From positions 2,914,001-2,978,000 of the forward strand of contig NZ_JBBHKA010000001.1 of NCBI RefSeq assembly GCF_037572775.1: 64,000 bases of DNA, in the 5' to 3' direction. Origin of the DNA: Ramlibacter sp. PS4R-6 (lineage in GTDB: Bacteria; Pseudomonadota; Gammaproteobacteria; Burkholderiales; Burkholderiaceae_C). The first letter of the stretch is position 1. Each line of letters begins with the position of its first letter. Positions 10,715-22,909 of this stretch are shown here, piece by piece. A model generated the notes under the pieces. It saw only the letters and a list, made by a program, of their open reading frames with translations. It made no database searches and was not told the origin of the DNA. The position numbers were made by a program, and so were the translations under genes.

Positions 10715-11191
10715 ATGCAGCTCGATCCGATGACGCAAGCCGAATACGACGCGTACATCGCCACGTCCGTGGACAACTACATCCGCGACACGGCACGCGC
10801 GTGGGCGCGGCCCCCCGAGGAAGTCGAGGAGCGCGCGAGGAAGGATTTTGCCGAGCTGCTGCCCGACGGCCTGGCGTCGCCCAACCAGCACTTGTTCACC
10901 GCGCGGCTGCAAGCCGGCGGGCCCGCGGTGGGCCTGGCGTGGGTCGGAATGAGCGAGCGCCCGTCGGGGCGCGCCGCCTACATCTACGACATCTTCGTGA
11001 ACGCCGAATCGCGCGGCCAGGGCGTGGGCCGCCGGCTCCTGCAGGCGGTGGAGGCGAAAGCCATCGAGCTGGGCGCCACGCGCATCGGGCTGAACGTGTT
11101 CGGCTACAACACCGCCGCGCGGTCGCTGTACGAGAGCGCGGGGTTCCGGGTGGGCGGCATGGGCATGTTCAAGATGCTGGAGCGCCCGTGA
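10715..11191 (+). CDS. GNAT-family N-acetyltransferase
   Basis: This is a 158-residue GCN5-type acetyltransferase. The acetyl-CoA-binding motif A is [18 protein letters not shown] (about residues 96-113), preceded by the beta-4 strand YIYDIFV and followed by the motif B segment [20 protein letters not shown]. The N-terminal half, with its Arg/Glu-rich helix and HLFTARL strand, is family-typical. The acceptor cannot be deduced. The ATG at 10715 lies 36 bp from the divergent carboxypeptidase start. Confidence 0.85.
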   Translation: MQLDPMTQAEYDAYIATSVDNYIRDTARAWARPPEEVEERARKDFAELLPDGLASPNQHLFTARLQAGGPAVGLAWVGMSERPSGRAAYIYDIFVNAESRGQGVGRRLLQAVEAKAIELGATRIGLNVFGYNTAARSLYESAGFRVGGMGMFKMLERP

Positions 11192-11194
11192 CAA

Positions 11195-12373
11195 CTAAAA
11201 CGCGGCTATGCCCGTCTGCGCCCTGCCGAGGATCAGGGCGTGGATGTCATGCGTCCCCTCGTACGTGTTCACCACCTCGAGGTTCACTAGGTGCCGTGCC
11301 ACGCCGAACTCGTCGCTGATCCCGTTCCCGCCCATCATGTCCCGCGCCGTGCGCGCAATATCGAGCGCCTTCCCGCACGAATTGCGCTTCATGATCGAGG
11401 TGATCTCCACCGACGCGGTGCCCTCGTCCTTCATGCGGCCCAGGCGCAGGCAGCCTTGCAGGCCCATGGTGATCTCGGTCTGCATGTCGGCCAGCTTCTT
11501 CTGGATCAACTGGTTGGCGGCCAGCGGCTTGCCGAACTGCTTGCGGTCCATCGTGTACTGGCGCGCGCGGTGCCAGCAGTCTTCTGCGGCGCCGAGCGCG
11601 CCCCACGCGATGCCGTAACGCGCTGAGTTCAGGCACGTGAACGGGCCTTTCAGGCCGCGTACTTCCGGGAAGGCGTTCTCCTCGGGGCAGAACACCTCGT
11701 CCATCACGATCTCGCCGGTGATGCTGGCGCGCAGGCCCACCTTGCCCATGATCTTGGGCGCCGACAGGCCCTTGGCGCCCTTGTCCAGCACGAAGCCGCG
11801 GATGGCGCCCTCGTCGTCCTTGGCCCACACCACGAACACGTCGGCGATGGGGCTGTTGGTGATCCACATCTTGCTGCCGGTCAGCTTGTAGCCGCCGTCG
11901 ACCTTCTTCGCGCGCGTGATCATGCTGCCGGGGTCGGAGCCGTGGTTGGGCTCGGTCAGGCCGAAGCACCCGATCCACTCGCCGGTGGCCAGCTTGGGCA
12001 GGTATTTCTTCTTGGTCGCCTCGTTGCCGAACTCGTTGATCGGCACCATCACCAGCGAGCTCTGCACGCTCATCATCGAGCGGTAGCCGGAATCCACGCG
12101 CTCGATCTCGCGCGCCACCACGCCGTAGCACACGTAGTTCAGGCCCGCGCCGCCGTACTGCTCGGGGATCGTCGAGCCGAGCAGGCCCAGCTCGCCCATC
12201 TCGCGGAAGATCTTCGGGTCCGTGCTTTCGTTGCGGAAGGCCTCGAGCACGCGCGGCGCCAGGCGCTCCTGCGCATAGGCTTGCGCGGCGTCTTTCACGG
12301 CGCGTTCGTCGTCGGTGAGTTGCTGCTCCAGCAGCAGCGGGTCGGCCCAGTTGAACGATGCTTTGGCGGCCAT
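11195..12373 (-). CDS. gcdH: Glutaryl-CoA dehydrogenase
   Basis: This 392-residue acyl-CoA dehydrogenase carries the diagnostic features of the decarboxylating glutaryl-CoA branch: substrate-binding Arg in [14 protein letters not shown] and catalytic Glu in [20 protein letters not shown]. The FAD-contacting segments [16 protein letters not shown] and [16 protein letters not shown] are also present. It oxidises and decarboxylates glutaryl-CoA to crotonyl-CoA. It is the last gene of the minus-strand aromatic-CoA operon, 28 bp behind the MFS gene, which fits a route in which an alicyclic CoA ester is shortened through a C7 dicarboxyl-CoA to glutaryl-CoA. It could equally serve lysine or tryptophan breakdown. 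Confidence 0.93.
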   Translation of the reverse strand: MAAKASFNWADPLLLEQQLTDDERAVKDAAQAYAQERLAPRVLEAFRNESTDPKIFREMGELGLLGSTIPEQYGGAGLNYVCYGVVAREIERVDSGYRSMMSVQSSLVMVPINEFGNEATKKKYLPKLATGEWIGCFGLTEPNHGSDPGSMITRAKKVDGGYKLTGSKMWITNSPIADVFVVWAKDDEGAIRGFVLDKGAKGLSAPKIMGKVGLRASITGEIVMDEVFCPEENAFPEVRGLKGPFTCLNSARYGIAWGALGAAEDCWHRARQYTMDRKQFGKPLAANQLIQKKLADMQTEITMGLQGCLRLGRMKDEGTASVEITSIMKRNSCGKALDIARTARDMMGGNGISDEFGVARHLVNLEVVNTYEGTHDIHALILGRAQTGIAAF

Positions 12374-12401
12374 GGGGGGATCTCCTTGGGGAACTTGGAG
12401 T

Positions 12402-13613
12402 TTAGTCTTTGCGGGGCGCGGGCAGCACGCGGAAAGCCGCGCAGCCCAGCACCAGTGACAGTGCGATGGCGCCCAGCACGGCGGCATACGGGTCGACCTT
12501 GAACGCACCGGCGGCGGATGCGACGCCGCCCGTGAACCACTGCATCACCGCCACGCCGAGGAAGAGCGCCATCGTGAAGACGGCCATCGCGCGGCCCGTC
12601 ATGTGCGGCGGGTAGGCCGAGCGCACGTCGGCGTACTGCAGGCTGCCGAAGCCCGACATCAGCCCGATGGCCAGGGCCAGCACCACTTCGATGGCCGCGT
12701 GCGGGCTCACGGCCATCACGGCGAAGCAGGCGGCATTGATCAGGGCGAACCGCATGATCCAGCTGCGGCGGCGTGCTTCGCCCGGGTCGAGCCGGCCGAA
12801 GAGCGGCGCGGCGATCATGCCGGTGACAGAGATCGCGATGGCCACGTTGCCGGTCTGCACCAGGCTGAACGCGTGGCGGTCGATGAGCATCGGCCCCAGC
12901 CAGAGGCCGCGCAGCGTCATGAAGGACGAATAGGTCGTGAGCGCCAGCAGGAAGATGCCCGCGGTGTGCGGCAGGCGGAACAGCTCGCCGTAGCCGCGCA
13001 GCGCGGCGCCCACGTCGAGCTTCTGGCGCTGGGTGGCGCTGCCGTCGTCGCGCACCAGCGTGAAGATCGCCAGCCACGCGCCGGCCGCCAGCACCGCCAG
13101 CGCGACGAAACCCCAGCGCCACGAGAAGGCTTCGATCACCCACGCGAGCGGCGTGCCGGTGAGCAGCAAGCCGACGGAGCCTATGCCCAGCGCCGCGCCG
13201 TTGACGGCCGCGAAGCGCTCGATGGGGAAGCGGCGCGAGACGAATACCGTGCAGACCAGGAAGGCCGGCGCGCAGCCGATGCCGATGAGGATCTGGCCGA
13301 CGATCAGCATCGCGTAGTTCGGCGCGGTGGCGGCCACCAGCGCACCCACGATGGCCAGCGGGAACACGGTGACGATGGTCTTGCGCGGCCCGTACACGTC
13401 GATGCCCATGCCCATGAACAGCTGCAGGCCCGCGAACGAGAAGTGGAAGGCCGCCGCGAACAGGCCCAGCTGCTGCTTCGTGAGGTCGAAATCGTGCGTC
13501 AGCGCCGGCGCCATGATGGCCGCCGCCGTGCGGAAGGCCTGGCTCAAGGCGAAGCCGCCGATGAGCACCAGCAGCATCGTCCAGGCGGTGCGGGAACCTG
13601 GCGAGTCGTTCAC
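12402..13613 (-). CDS. MFS transporter
   Basis: This 403-residue protein has about 12 hydrophobic segments and the intracellular loop motif [10 protein letters not shown] between helices 2 and 3. It starts at GTG (13613), overlapping the stop of the Rid gene by four bases (GTGA), so it is translationally coupled to the catabolic operon. Position suggests uptake of the aromatic acid degraded by the operon, or export of an intermediate. The closest subfamily cannot be assigned from sequence reading alone. Confidence 0.82.
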   Translation of the reverse strand: MNDSPGSRTAWTMLLVLIGGFALSQAFRTAAAIMAPALTHDFDLTKQQLGLFAAAFHFSFAGLQLFMGMGIDVYGPRKTIVTVFPLAIVGALVAATAPNYAMLIVGQILIGIGCAPAFLVCTVFVSRRFPIERFAAVNGAALGIGSVGLLLTGTPLAWVIEAFSWRWGFVALAVLAAGAWLAIFTLVRDDGSATQRQKLDVGAALRGYGELFRLPHTAGIFLLALTTYSSFMTLRGLWLGPMLIDRHAFSLVQTGNVAIAISVTGMIAAPLFGRLDPGEARRRSWIMRFALINAACFAVMAVSPHAAIEVVLALAIGLMSGFGSLQYADVRSAYPPHMTGRAMAVFTMALFLGVAVMQWFTGGVASAAGAFKVDPYAAVLGAIALSLVLGCAAFRVLPAPRKD

Positions 13614-14004
13614 TCCGGCAGCATAGCCGTCGCTTCGATCTCGACCTTGGCGCGGTCCTCGATCAGCGCCTTCACTTCCACGGCGGTCATCGCGATGTCA
13701 TAGCAGCCGACGATTTCGCGGAACGCCTTGCCGATGTCCTTGGCCGCCGCCAGGTACTCGCGCTTGTCGGTGACGTACCAGGTCATGCGCACGATGTGCT
13801 CGGGCTTGCCGCCGGCTTCCTTCAGCACGGCGGCAATGTTGGAGAGTGCCTGGCGCGCCTGGGCGGCGAAGTCGTCGCTGGGGAACCGCTCGTTGGCGTC
13901 CCAGCCGATCATGCCGGCGATGAAGAGCATGCGGCCCCTGGCGACGACGCCGTTCGCGTAGCCCTTGGGCCTGGGCCAGCCGGCCGGGAGGATCGCTTGG
14001 TGCG

Positions 14005-14008
<4 letters not shown>
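13610..14008 (-). CDS. RidA/YjgF-family protein lacking the catalytic Arg
   Basis: This 132-residue protein has the Rid fold ([43 protein letters not shown]-terminal [10 protein letters not shown]). In E. coli RidA, Arg105 in the PARSCVEV segment holds the substrate carboxylate; here the aligned segment is IAMTAVEV, with Met in place of Arg. It therefore belongs to a Rid subgroup not expected to deaminate 2-aminoacrylate. It overlaps both neighbours by four bases (ATGA with the acyl-CoA dehydrogenase, GTGA with the MFS gene). A role on an amino- or enol-bearing CoA intermediate is an inference from context. Confidence 0.85.
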
Positions 14009-15147
<1,139 letters not shown>

Positions 15148-15148
15148 G

Positions 15149-15992
<844 letters not shown>

Positions 15993-16009
<17 letters not shown>

Positions 16010-18332
16010 TGGCTGCCTCCGCGGCTTGCGCCGCCATCTGTTTCTCGCGCTCGATGTTGCGCTCGAGCTGATTCTTGCCGGACAGGTACTGCACGGGCCA
16101 GCCCAGGTCGTGGTAGCCGATCTTCGCGGCTTCGAGCAAGGTCCACTGCGGGTTGGCCAGGTGCGGCCGGGCGATGGCGCACAGGTCGGCACGTCCGGCG
16201 GCGATGATGCTGTTCACGTGGTCGGCTTCCGAGATCGCGCCGACGGCGATGGTCGCGATGCCGGCCTCGTTGCGGATGCGGTCGGCAAAGGGCGTCTGGT
16301 ACATGCGCCCGTACACCGGCTTCTGCGCCTTGCTCACCTGGCCCGACGAGCAGTCGATCATGTCGGCGCCGGCGGCCTTGAACATGCGGCCGATCTCCAC
16401 CGCGTCGTCGGGCGTGATGCCGCCTTCCACCCAGTCGTGCGCGGAGATGCGCACCGACATCGGCAGGTCCTTCGGCCACGCGGCCCGCATCGCCTTGAAG
16501 ACTTCGAGCGGGTAGCGCAAGCGGTTGGCCAGCGACCCGCCGTATTCGTCGGTTCGCTGGTTCGTCAGCGGCGAGATGAAGCTGGAAAGCAGGTAGCCGT
16601 GCGCGCAGTGCAGCTCCAGCCAGTCGAAGCCGGCCTCGGCGGCATAGCGCGTGGAGCGCACGAAGTCGTCCCGCACGCGGTCCATGTCGGCGCGCGTCAT
16701 GGGTTTGGACCAGTCGCTCACGCCGTCGATGTACTGCTCGGGCGAAGCCGAGATCAGTGGCCAGTTGCCCGATTCCAGCGGCTGGTCCTCGCCTTCCCAC
16801 GGCACGCGGGTCGAGCCCTTGGGGCCCGCGTGACCGAGCTGCATGCCGATCATGGCGTCGGACCACTGGTGCACGTAGTCGACGATGCGCTTGAAGCCAT
16901 CGCGCTGCTGCTCGTTCCACAGCCCCGGGCAGCCGGGCGTGATGCGCGCGTCGGGCGTGGGGCAGGTCATCTCCACGAACACCAGCCCCGCGCCACCCAT
17001 CGCCCGCGAGCCCAGGTGGACCAGGTGGTAGTCGCCGGGCAGGCCGTCCACGCACGAGTACTGCGCCATCGGCGAGACCACGACGCGGTTCTTCAGCGTG
17101 ACGCTACGCACGGTGTACGGCGTGAACATCGGCGGAATCGGCTGGCGCACCGGGGCGCGGTTGACGCCCGACCGCAAGGCGATCCAGTCCTCGTACTGCT
17201 CCACGTAGCCCTTGTCGCGCAGGCGCAGGTTCTCGTGGCTGATGCGCTGGCTGCGCGTGAGCAGCGAGTAGGCGAACTGCTCCGGCGGCAGGTTGACGTA
17301 GCGCGAGACGTTTTCGAACCACTCGGTGGAGTTGCGCGCGGCGTTCTGGATCTTGAGCACCTCGATGCTGCGCACGGCCTCGTAGTCGGCCAGCGCCTGC
17401 GGCAGGTCACCGGGGCTGCGGCCTATGCAGCGCGCGAGCTCGATCGAATCCTCCAGCGCCAGCTTCGTGCCCGAACCCACGGAGAAATGGGCCGTGTGCG
17501 CGGCATCGCCCATCAGCACCACCGGCGCGCGGCCGTTGTGGTGCACCCAGGTCTTGCACACCACGCGCGGGAAGCGGATCCACTGCGCCGAGCCGCGCAG
17601 GTGCGATGCGTTCGACATCAGCGGGTTGCCGTCCAGGTACCTGGCGAAGAGCTTCTCGCAGAACGCGATGCCCTCCTCCTTCTCCATCTTGTCGATGCCC
17701 GCCTTCAGCCACACGTCTTCCGGCGCCTCGACGATGAAGGTGGAGGTGTCGCCGTCGAACTGGTAGGCGTGCGCCTGGAACCAGCCGTGCCCGGTTTCCT
17801 CGAAGGCGAAGGTGAACGCCTCGAACTTCTTGTGCGTGCCCAGCCAGACGAAGCGGCACTTGCGCAGGTCCACGTCGGGCTGGTAGGTGGCGGCGTACTT
17901 GTTGCGGATGCGGCTGTTCAGGCCGTCGCTGGCGATGATGAGGTCGGCGTCGGAGTACTGCTCGTCGCCCTGCACGTCGGTCTCGAACACCAGCTTCACG
18001 CCCAGTTCCTCGCAGCGGCGCTGCAGGATATTCAGCAGGCGCTTGCGGCCGATGCCGCAGAAGCCATGGCCACCGGAGCGCACCTTGTGGCCGCGGATGT
18101 TGACCTCGATGTCGTCCCAGTGGTTGAAGGCGCCGAGGATCTCGGCCGCCGTCTGCGGGTCGGCGGCCTGCAGGTTGCCCAGCGTCTGGTCGGAGAAGAC
18201 GACGCCCCAGCCGAAGGTGTCGTAGGGGCGGTTGCGCTCGACGACGGTGATGTCGTGCGCGGGGTCCTGCTTCTTCATCAGGAGCGCGAAGTACAGCCCC
18301 GCGGGGCCGCCGCCGATGCAGACGATCTTCAT
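15993..18332 (-). CDS. Bifunctional aromatic acyl-CoA monooxygenase/reductase (2-aminobenzoyl-CoA or salicylyl-CoA type)
   Basis: This is a 779-residue fusion. Residues 1 to about 395 form a class A flavin monooxygenase ([16 protein letters not shown] at the N-terminus; [24 protein letters not shown] as the FAD GD motif). Residues from about 405 form an Old Yellow Enzyme domain ([40 protein letters not shown]). This is the architecture of 2-aminobenzoyl-CoA monooxygenase/reductase of Azoarcus evansii, which hydroxylates C5 and then reduces the ring. Databases also call it bifunctional salicylyl-CoA 5-hydroxylase/oxidoreductase. It is the first gene of the operon. The matching CoA ligase is not in the window. 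I cannot tell the amino from the hydroxy substrate by eye. Confidence 0.88.
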
Positions 18333-18375
18333 GGATGGCTCCTGGGCGCTGGCGCGATTGGCGATGCCTCGATAT

Positions 18376-18387
18376 TTTAAGTTTAAA
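18376..18387. promoter_or_regulatory. AT-rich palindrome upstream of the aromatic-CoA operon
   Basis: TTTAA-GT-TTAAA is a 12-bp inverted repeat that includes the dusA stop codon and lies 44 bp upstream of the monooxygenase/reductase ATG. It is a sharp AT-rich spot in GC-rich surroundings and is plausibly an operator for a repressor encoded elsewhere. Confidence 0.5.
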
Positions 18388-19387
18388 GCAATTCGGCCGC
18401 CCGCGCCACCTCCTCGTCGGCGAGGGCCATGACGTCGTGCGGGTCCGAGTCGCGCAACTTGTGGTCGCTCCAGACCCGCCGCCAGCGCCGGGCGCCGGGC
18501 AGCCCGTTGCGCAGGCCCAGCATGTGGCGCGCGATGTTGGGCCAGGGCGTGCCGTGCAGCTTCTTCTCGCGGGCCATGTAGTCGCACATGGCCATCTCCA
18601 CCGTCTCGCGCGAGATGTCGCGCTGCGGCTCGCCGAAGTACGCGGCGTCCCATGTCGAAAGCCACCAGGGGTTGTGGTACGCCTCGCGGCCGATCATCGC
18701 GCCGTCGACGTGCGCCAGTGCCTCGCTCACCTGCTCGGGCGCGGCGATCCCGCCATTGAGCGCGAAGGTCAGGTGCGGAAAGTCGCGCTTGAGCCGGTGC
18801 ACGAAGTCGTAGCGCAGGGGGGGCACCTCGCGGTTCTCCTTGGGCGACAGGCCCTTGAGCCACGCGTTGCGGGCATGCACGAAGAACACGCCGCAGCCGG
18901 CCTGGCTGACCGCGCCGACGAAGTCGCGCACGAAGTCGTAGCTCTCCACCTTGTCGATGCCGATGCGGTGCTTGACGGTGACCGGGATGCCGACGGCGTC
19001 GACCATCGCCTTCACGCAATCGGCCACGAGCTGCGGCTCGGCCATCAGGCACGCGCCGAACGAGCCGCGCTGCACGCGCTCGCTGGGGCAGCCGCAATTG
19101 AGGTTGACCTCGTCGTACCCCCACTGCTCGGCGAGCTTCGCGCACTGGGCGAGCTCGGCCGTGTCGCTGCCGCCGAGCTGCAGCGCGACCGGATGCTCTT
19201 CCTTGTTGAAGTCCAGGTGGCGCGGAATGTCGCCATGCAGGAGCGCCCCGGTGGTGACCATCTCCGTGTACAGGAAGGCGCGGCGCGTGAGCAGGCGGTG
19301 GAAGAACCGGCAGTGGCGGTCGGTCCAGTCCATCATCGGCGCGACGCTCATGCGCCACGGGCTCAAGGTCTTGTCCTCATCCTTCAC
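18383..19387 (-). CDS. dusA: tRNA-dihydrouridine(20/20a) synthase DusA
   Basis: This 334-residue FMN enzyme has the family start [16 protein letters not shown], the FMN-binding QLGGSD, the active-site Cys in [12 protein letters not shown], and [13 protein letters not shown] and IGREAY at the expected spacing. It reduces uridines 20/20a in the tRNA D-loop. I placed the start at a GTG (19387, [15 protein letters not shown]) because family members carry several residues before the APMMDWTD motif; the ATG at 19351 is the alternative (322 residues). It is the upstream neighbour of the aromatic-CoA operon, separated by 50 bp with an AT-rich palindrome, so read-through is possible. Confidence 0.92.
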   Translation of the reverse strand: MKDEDKTLSPWRMSVAPMMDWTDRHCRFFHRLLTRRAFLYTEMVTTGALLHGDIPRHLDFNKEEHPVALQLGGSDTAELAQCAKLAEQWGYDEVNLNCGCPSERVQRGSFGACLMAEPQLVADCVKAMVDAVGIPVTVKHRIGIDKVESYDFVRDFVGAVSQAGCGVFFVHARNAWLKGLSPKENREVPPLRYDFVHRLKRDFPHLTFALNGGIAAPEQVSEALAHVDGAMIGREAYHNPWWLSTWDAAYFGEPQRDISRETVEMAMCDYMAREKKLHGTPWPNIARHMLGLRNGLPGARRWRRVWSDHKLRDSDPHDVMALADEEVARAAELL

Positions 19388-19501
19388 CCCATGGACTTTA
19401 GCCGCATCGGCAGGACGGGCGTTCCGCCGACAGACAGCCGCCATGCCTGAGCCGACATTGGAGAGTGCGGCGCTGCCGCATCGCACGGAAGGAGAAACAC
19501 G

Positions 19502-19927
19502 ATGAAGGCCTTTGCCCCCGACTCGAAGATGTACACGCTGCTGGGTGGCGTGTTCTACCCCACCGGGCACATCTTCATCATGTACCCGACCGCCGAGGAA
19601 GCCAACGATGCCGAGCGCCGCCTCCTCGATGCCGGCTTCAGCGGCGATTCGATCTCGCTGCTCACGCCGGATGACATCCACACCAAGATCGCCTCGGCGG
19701 TGATCGACAACGACCACATGCCGTCGGCGGGCACGGAAGCGGCAACGGCGCGCCACTACGAAGAGCTGGCGCGCGAAGGCCATCACGCGATCCTCGTCCC
19801 GGTGCCCAAGGCCAAGGATGCGGAACTTGCCGTGGCGGCGCTGAAGGGCACGAACATCTCGTACGCCCAGCGCTACCGCCTCCTCGTGATCGAGGACATC
19901 GTCGGCCAGGCCAACGAAAAGAACTAG
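19502..19927 (+). CDS. Uncharacterised 141-residue protein
   Basis: I do not recognise the family with confidence. The sequence has two alpha/beta halves. The first (GHIFIMYPTAEEANDAERRL then LLDAGFSGDSISLL) looks like the ferredoxin-like repeat of stress proteins of the 17M/YsnF type, with a strand, a helix over a run of Ala/Glu, then a strand. The second (GHHAILVPVPKAKDAELAVA) repeats the pattern. There is no signal peptide and no Cys. A GGAGAAACACG ribosome-binding site precedes the ATG. It converges on the small secreted-protein gene with 10 bp between stops. Confidence 0.7.
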   Translation: MKAFAPDSKMYTLLGGVFYPTGHIFIMYPTAEEANDAERRLLDAGFSGDSISLLTPDDIHTKIASAVIDNDHMPSAGTEAATARHYEELAREGHHAILVPVPKAKDAELAVAALKGTNISYAQRYRLLVIEDIVGQANEKN

Positions 19928-19937
19928 GCCCGCGCGC

Positions 19938-20306
19938 TCAGCGCTCGGCCGGCCGGGTGGACTCGCGCAGGACCCCGCCCCCGCTCACGCTTCCGCTGGC
20001 GGCGCCGGGTTGCATCCGCAGGACGCAGTCCTGGCGGTCGTCCGCGGGCAGCGCGTTGCAGCGCGCGACCCCGTTTTGCGCAAGGTCGCCCGTGGACAGG
20101 TTGCCGCGCCGCGCTTCCTGCAAGGCCGCGGCCGCCTCGCGCAGGCAGGTGGCGCGATCCTGGCTGGACGCGCCACTGAGGCAGTCGGCCCGCTCCTGCT
20201 GGTAGCGCAGTTGCGCCGGCGACGGCTTGGCGGCGAACGCCCCCGACGTTGACAGCAGCGCTGCCGCCCCCGCGCACAGGATCGCGGCGGTTGGAGTGCG
20301 GATCAT
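19938..20306 (-). CDS. Small secreted Cys-containing protein of unknown function
   Basis: This is a 122-residue protein with a clear signal peptide (MIRTPTAAILCAGAAALLSTSGAFA, cleavage near residue 25). The mature part has two Cys pairs in similar settings, ERADCLSGASSQDRATCLREA and RCNALPADDRQDCVLRM, suggesting two disulfides and a possible internal duplication. It lies 6 bp behind the BON lipoprotein gene and probably forms a two-gene envelope unit with it. No catalytic motif is visible. Confidence 0.7.
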   Translation of the reverse strand: MIRTPTAAILCAGAAALLSTSGAFAAKPSPAQLRYQQERADCLSGASSQDRATCLREAAAALQEARRGNLSTGDLAQNGVARCNALPADDRQDCVLRMQPGAASGSVSGGGVLRESTRPAER

Positions 20307-20312
20307 CGCGGC

Positions 20313-20624
20313 CTACTTGACGCGCATGTCGTTGGCGACGGAAGTGACCCCGCCCACGGCTTGCGCGACTTGCACGGCACGGACGACGCTCGCGCGGTCG
20401 TGGACGAACCCGCTCAGCTGCACGCGGCCCTTGAACGTCTCGACGTTGATCTCGGCGGACTTGAGCATGGGGTCGTTGAAGATCGCGGCCTTCACCTTCG
20501 TGGTGAGGACCGTGTCGTCCACGTATTGCCCGGTGCTTTCGTGCTTCTGCGTGGATGCGCAGCCCGCCACGGCGGTGAGGAGGACGGCGGCGAAGATGAC
20601 GGAGACGGAGCTGAATCGGTTCAT
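20313..20624 (-). CDS. BON-domain lipoprotein
   Basis: This is a 103-residue lipoprotein. The signal ends in the lipobox TAVAGC, so the mature protein starts at the Cys. One BON domain follows (DDTVLTTKVKAAIFNDPML, then VNVETFKGRVQLSGFV-like strands and VTSVANDMRVK). BON proteins such as OsmY and DolP associate with membranes and are often induced by osmotic or envelope stress. The ATG at 20624 sits directly before the lipoprotein signal, and longer frames upstream have no signal sense. Confidence 0.88.
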   Translation of the reverse strand: MNRFSSVSVIFAAVLLTAVAGCASTQKHESTGQYVDDTVLTTKVKAAIFNDPMLKSAEINVETFKGRVQLSGFVHDRASVVRAVQVAQAVGGVTSVANDMRVK

Positions 20625-20921
20625 GGAATTCCAGTGGGTTGTTTTGGGGACCCCCGGGCGCTGCTGCGGCCGGGGCGATGACATGCGAGTCAACAACCGG
20701 CAGGTTGCGCCCACGGCGCCGGGTTGTCTATGTGCTGCCGCACGCAAATCCGCGTGAATAGTGTTGCGCAGCAACGGCGCCTGTAGGACAAGGCGCCTTC
20801 ATCGCGTACGCGACCCTGTTACGTCCGACGTCGTACAGATCGACGAGCATGCCTGGCCCCAAGCTCTGCTGTTCATGGCGAATGGCTCCCAAGGCGTCAC
20901 GCCCAACTGAATGGAAATTCG
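20625..20921. other. Intergenic region between BON lipoprotein and ice-binding-type gene
   Basis: These 297 bases between divergent genes hold no convincing ORF. They contain a GTTGC-GCA-GCAAC inverted repeat at 20763-20775, directly followed by a GGCGCC-N10-GGCGCC repeat at 20776-20797. Both divergent promoters must lie here, but I cannot place their hexamers with confidence. Confidence 0.5.
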
Positions 20922-22877
20922 ATGAACAGACTCAAGAGCATTCGGCCGTGGCTCACGGCACTCCTGGTAGGCGCGCTGGTCGCCTGCGGCGGCGGGGGCC
21001 GCGACAAGGTCCTGGGCTTCGACGGGCCGGCTGCGCCGCCTCCCGTCCCGCCGACGGTGACCGCCGTGGCACCGGTCAACAACGCCACCGGCGTTCCCAC
21101 CAACAACACCATCATCACCGCCGCATTCAGCGAGCCGATGGCCCCGATCACCGGCACCGCGAGCTTCACCGTGACCTGCGCCGCACCCTGCGTGAATCCC
21201 GCCGGGACCGTGACGCTCGACAGCACCGGCCGCATCGCGACATTCGCGCTGCCCGCCGGCGCAGCGCTTGCTGCCGGCACCACCTACACCGCCACCGTGA
21301 CCGGCGCCAAGAGCGCGGCCTCCGGCCTGGCGCTTGCGGTGCCTTATGTCTGGCAGTTCACGACGGGTGTCGTCGCCGACACCACCCGCCCGAGCGTGGT
21401 GCTGACAGTGCCCGCGACAACCAGCCCCGGCCCGACCGCAGGCGTTGCGACGAACACCGCGATCAGCGCGCTGTTCAGCGAAGACATGGCTGCGGCCTCG
21501 CTTTCGGCCAGCACGTTCACGCTCACCTGCGCCGCGCCTTGCACGTCACCGGCAGGAACGGTGTCTTACTCCGTCGGTAACCGCACCGCCGTGTTCACGC
21601 CGGCAGCCGCGCTCGCAGCGAGCACCACCTACGTCGCAACGATCACCACGGGTGCCACCGACCTCGCGGGCAACGCGCTCGCCGGCAACCAGGCCGCCCT
21701 GCCCGCCGCCAGCAACCATGTCTGGTCGTTCACCACGGCCGCGGGCCCGATTGCCGCGACGAACGTCTCCGTAGCCTCCACCAACCCGGTTGCCGGCGCC
21801 ACGACGGTCTGCACCAACGCCACCGTGAACGCCACCTTCGCCGTGCCCTCGGGCCTGCGGATGGACCCGAACTCGATCAACTCGGCCGTCTTCACCGTCA
21901 GCGGTGCGGCACCCGTGGTCGCTTCGTCGGTCGTGCTGGACGCCGCCACCGGGCGAATCGCAACGTTCACGCCCGCGGCCCCGCTCGTGGCCGGCACGCA
22001 GTACACGGCCCGCATCAAGGGCGGTGCGACCGGCGCCGTGGACCTCGCGGTCCCCGCCAACACCCTGCTCGCCGACGCGACATGGAACTTCACCGCGGTG
22101 AATTGCGCCGCTCCCCCGCCGCCGTCCGTGGCGCTCGGTTCCTCGTCGCTGTTCGGCGCATTCGGCGGCTCGGCCGGCGTGACCAACCAGGGCCTGAACA
22201 CCGTGATCAACGGCAACCTCGGCACCACCGCCGTGTCCACGGCCGTCACCGGCTTCCATGACGCCGGCCCCGGCTGCACGTACATCGAGACCGGGCTGAA
22301 CGTCGGCACCGTCAACGGCCTGATCTACACCGCGCCGCCCCCGCCGACCATTGCCTGCCCGAACGAAGGAACGGCCACGACGTTCGCGATCGCAACGCAG
22401 GCACGCGCCGACGCACTGGCCGCCTACAACGCGCTGGTCGCGATGCCGGGTGGGCCGGATCCGGGCGCGGGCAACCTCGCCAACAAGACGCTCGCACCCG
22501 GCGTGTACACCGCAGCCGCAGGCAGCTTCATGATCCAGGGCGGCAACCTGACGCTCGATGCGCAAGGCGATGCCAACGCGGTCTGGGTCTTCCAGATGGC
22601 GACGACCCTGACGGTGGGCGGCCCCGGCGCTGCGGCACCGGCCAGCATCATCATGGCCAACGGCGCGCAGGCCAAGAACGTGTACTGGCAAGTGGGCTCC
22701 GCCGCAACGATCAACGCCGCGGGTGGCGGGACGTTCTACGGCACCGTGATCTCGCAGGCCGGCGCGGCGATCTCGACGCCCGGCAACGTGGCCCTGGTCA
22801 CCATCAACGGCCGCGTGCTGTCGCTGGGCGCCTCCGTCACGATGGTCAACACCGTCATCAACGTGCCGGCTCCCTGA
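20922..22877 (+). CDS. DUF3494 ice-binding-type lipoprotein with three Ig-like domains
   Basis: This 651-residue protein starts with a lipoprotein signal (LTALLVGALVAC, lipidated Cys22). Three SbsA-type Ig-like (Big_5) domains follow at about residues 42-140, 152-265 and 270-385, each with the TVxAAFSEPM/TNTAISALFSEDM strand and a TTYTATVTGA-like segment. Residues from about 400 form a DUF3494 domain (LFGAFGGSAGVTNQGLNT, VINGNLGTT, APGVYTAAAGSFMIQGG, VWVFQMATTLTVGG), the beta-solenoid fold of bacterial and fungal ice-binding proteins. It is probably displayed on the outer membrane. DUF3494 proteins can inhibit ice recrystallisation or act as ice adhesins, but not every member binds ice. The OmpA-family gene follows after 32 bp. 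Confidence 0.87.
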   Translation: MNRLKSIRPWLTALLVGALVACGGGGRDKVLGFDGPAAPPPVPPTVTAVAPVNNATGVPTNNTIITAAFSEPMAPITGTASFTVTCAAPCVNPAGTVTLDSTGRIATFALPAGAALAAGTTYTATVTGAKSAASGLALAVPYVWQFTTGVVADTTRPSVVLTVPATTSPGPTAGVATNTAISALFSEDMAAASLSASTFTLTCAAPCTSPAGTVSYSVGNRTAVFTPAAALAASTTYVATITTGATDLAGNALAGNQAALPAASNHVWSFTTAAGPIAATNVSVASTNPVAGATTVCTNATVNATFAVPSGLRMDPNSINSAVFTVSGAAPVVASSVVLDAATGRIATFTPAAPLVAGTQYTARIKGGATGAVDLAVPANTLLADATWNFTAVNCAAPPPPSVALGSSSLFGAFGGSAGVTNQGLNTVINGNLGTTAVSTAVTGFHDAGPGCTYIETGLNVGTVNGLIYTAPPPPTIACPNEGTATTFAIATQARADALAAYNALVAMPGGPDPGAGNLANKTLAPGVYTAAAGSFMIQGGNLTLDAQGDANAVWVFQMATTLTVGGPGAAAPASIIMANGAQAKNVYWQVGSAATINAAGGGTFYGTVISQAGAAISTPGNVALVTINGRVLSLGASVTMVNTVINVPAP

Positions 22878-22909
22878 GCGCCCGCCCGAACATTCCTCGA
22901 AAGCAGAAC

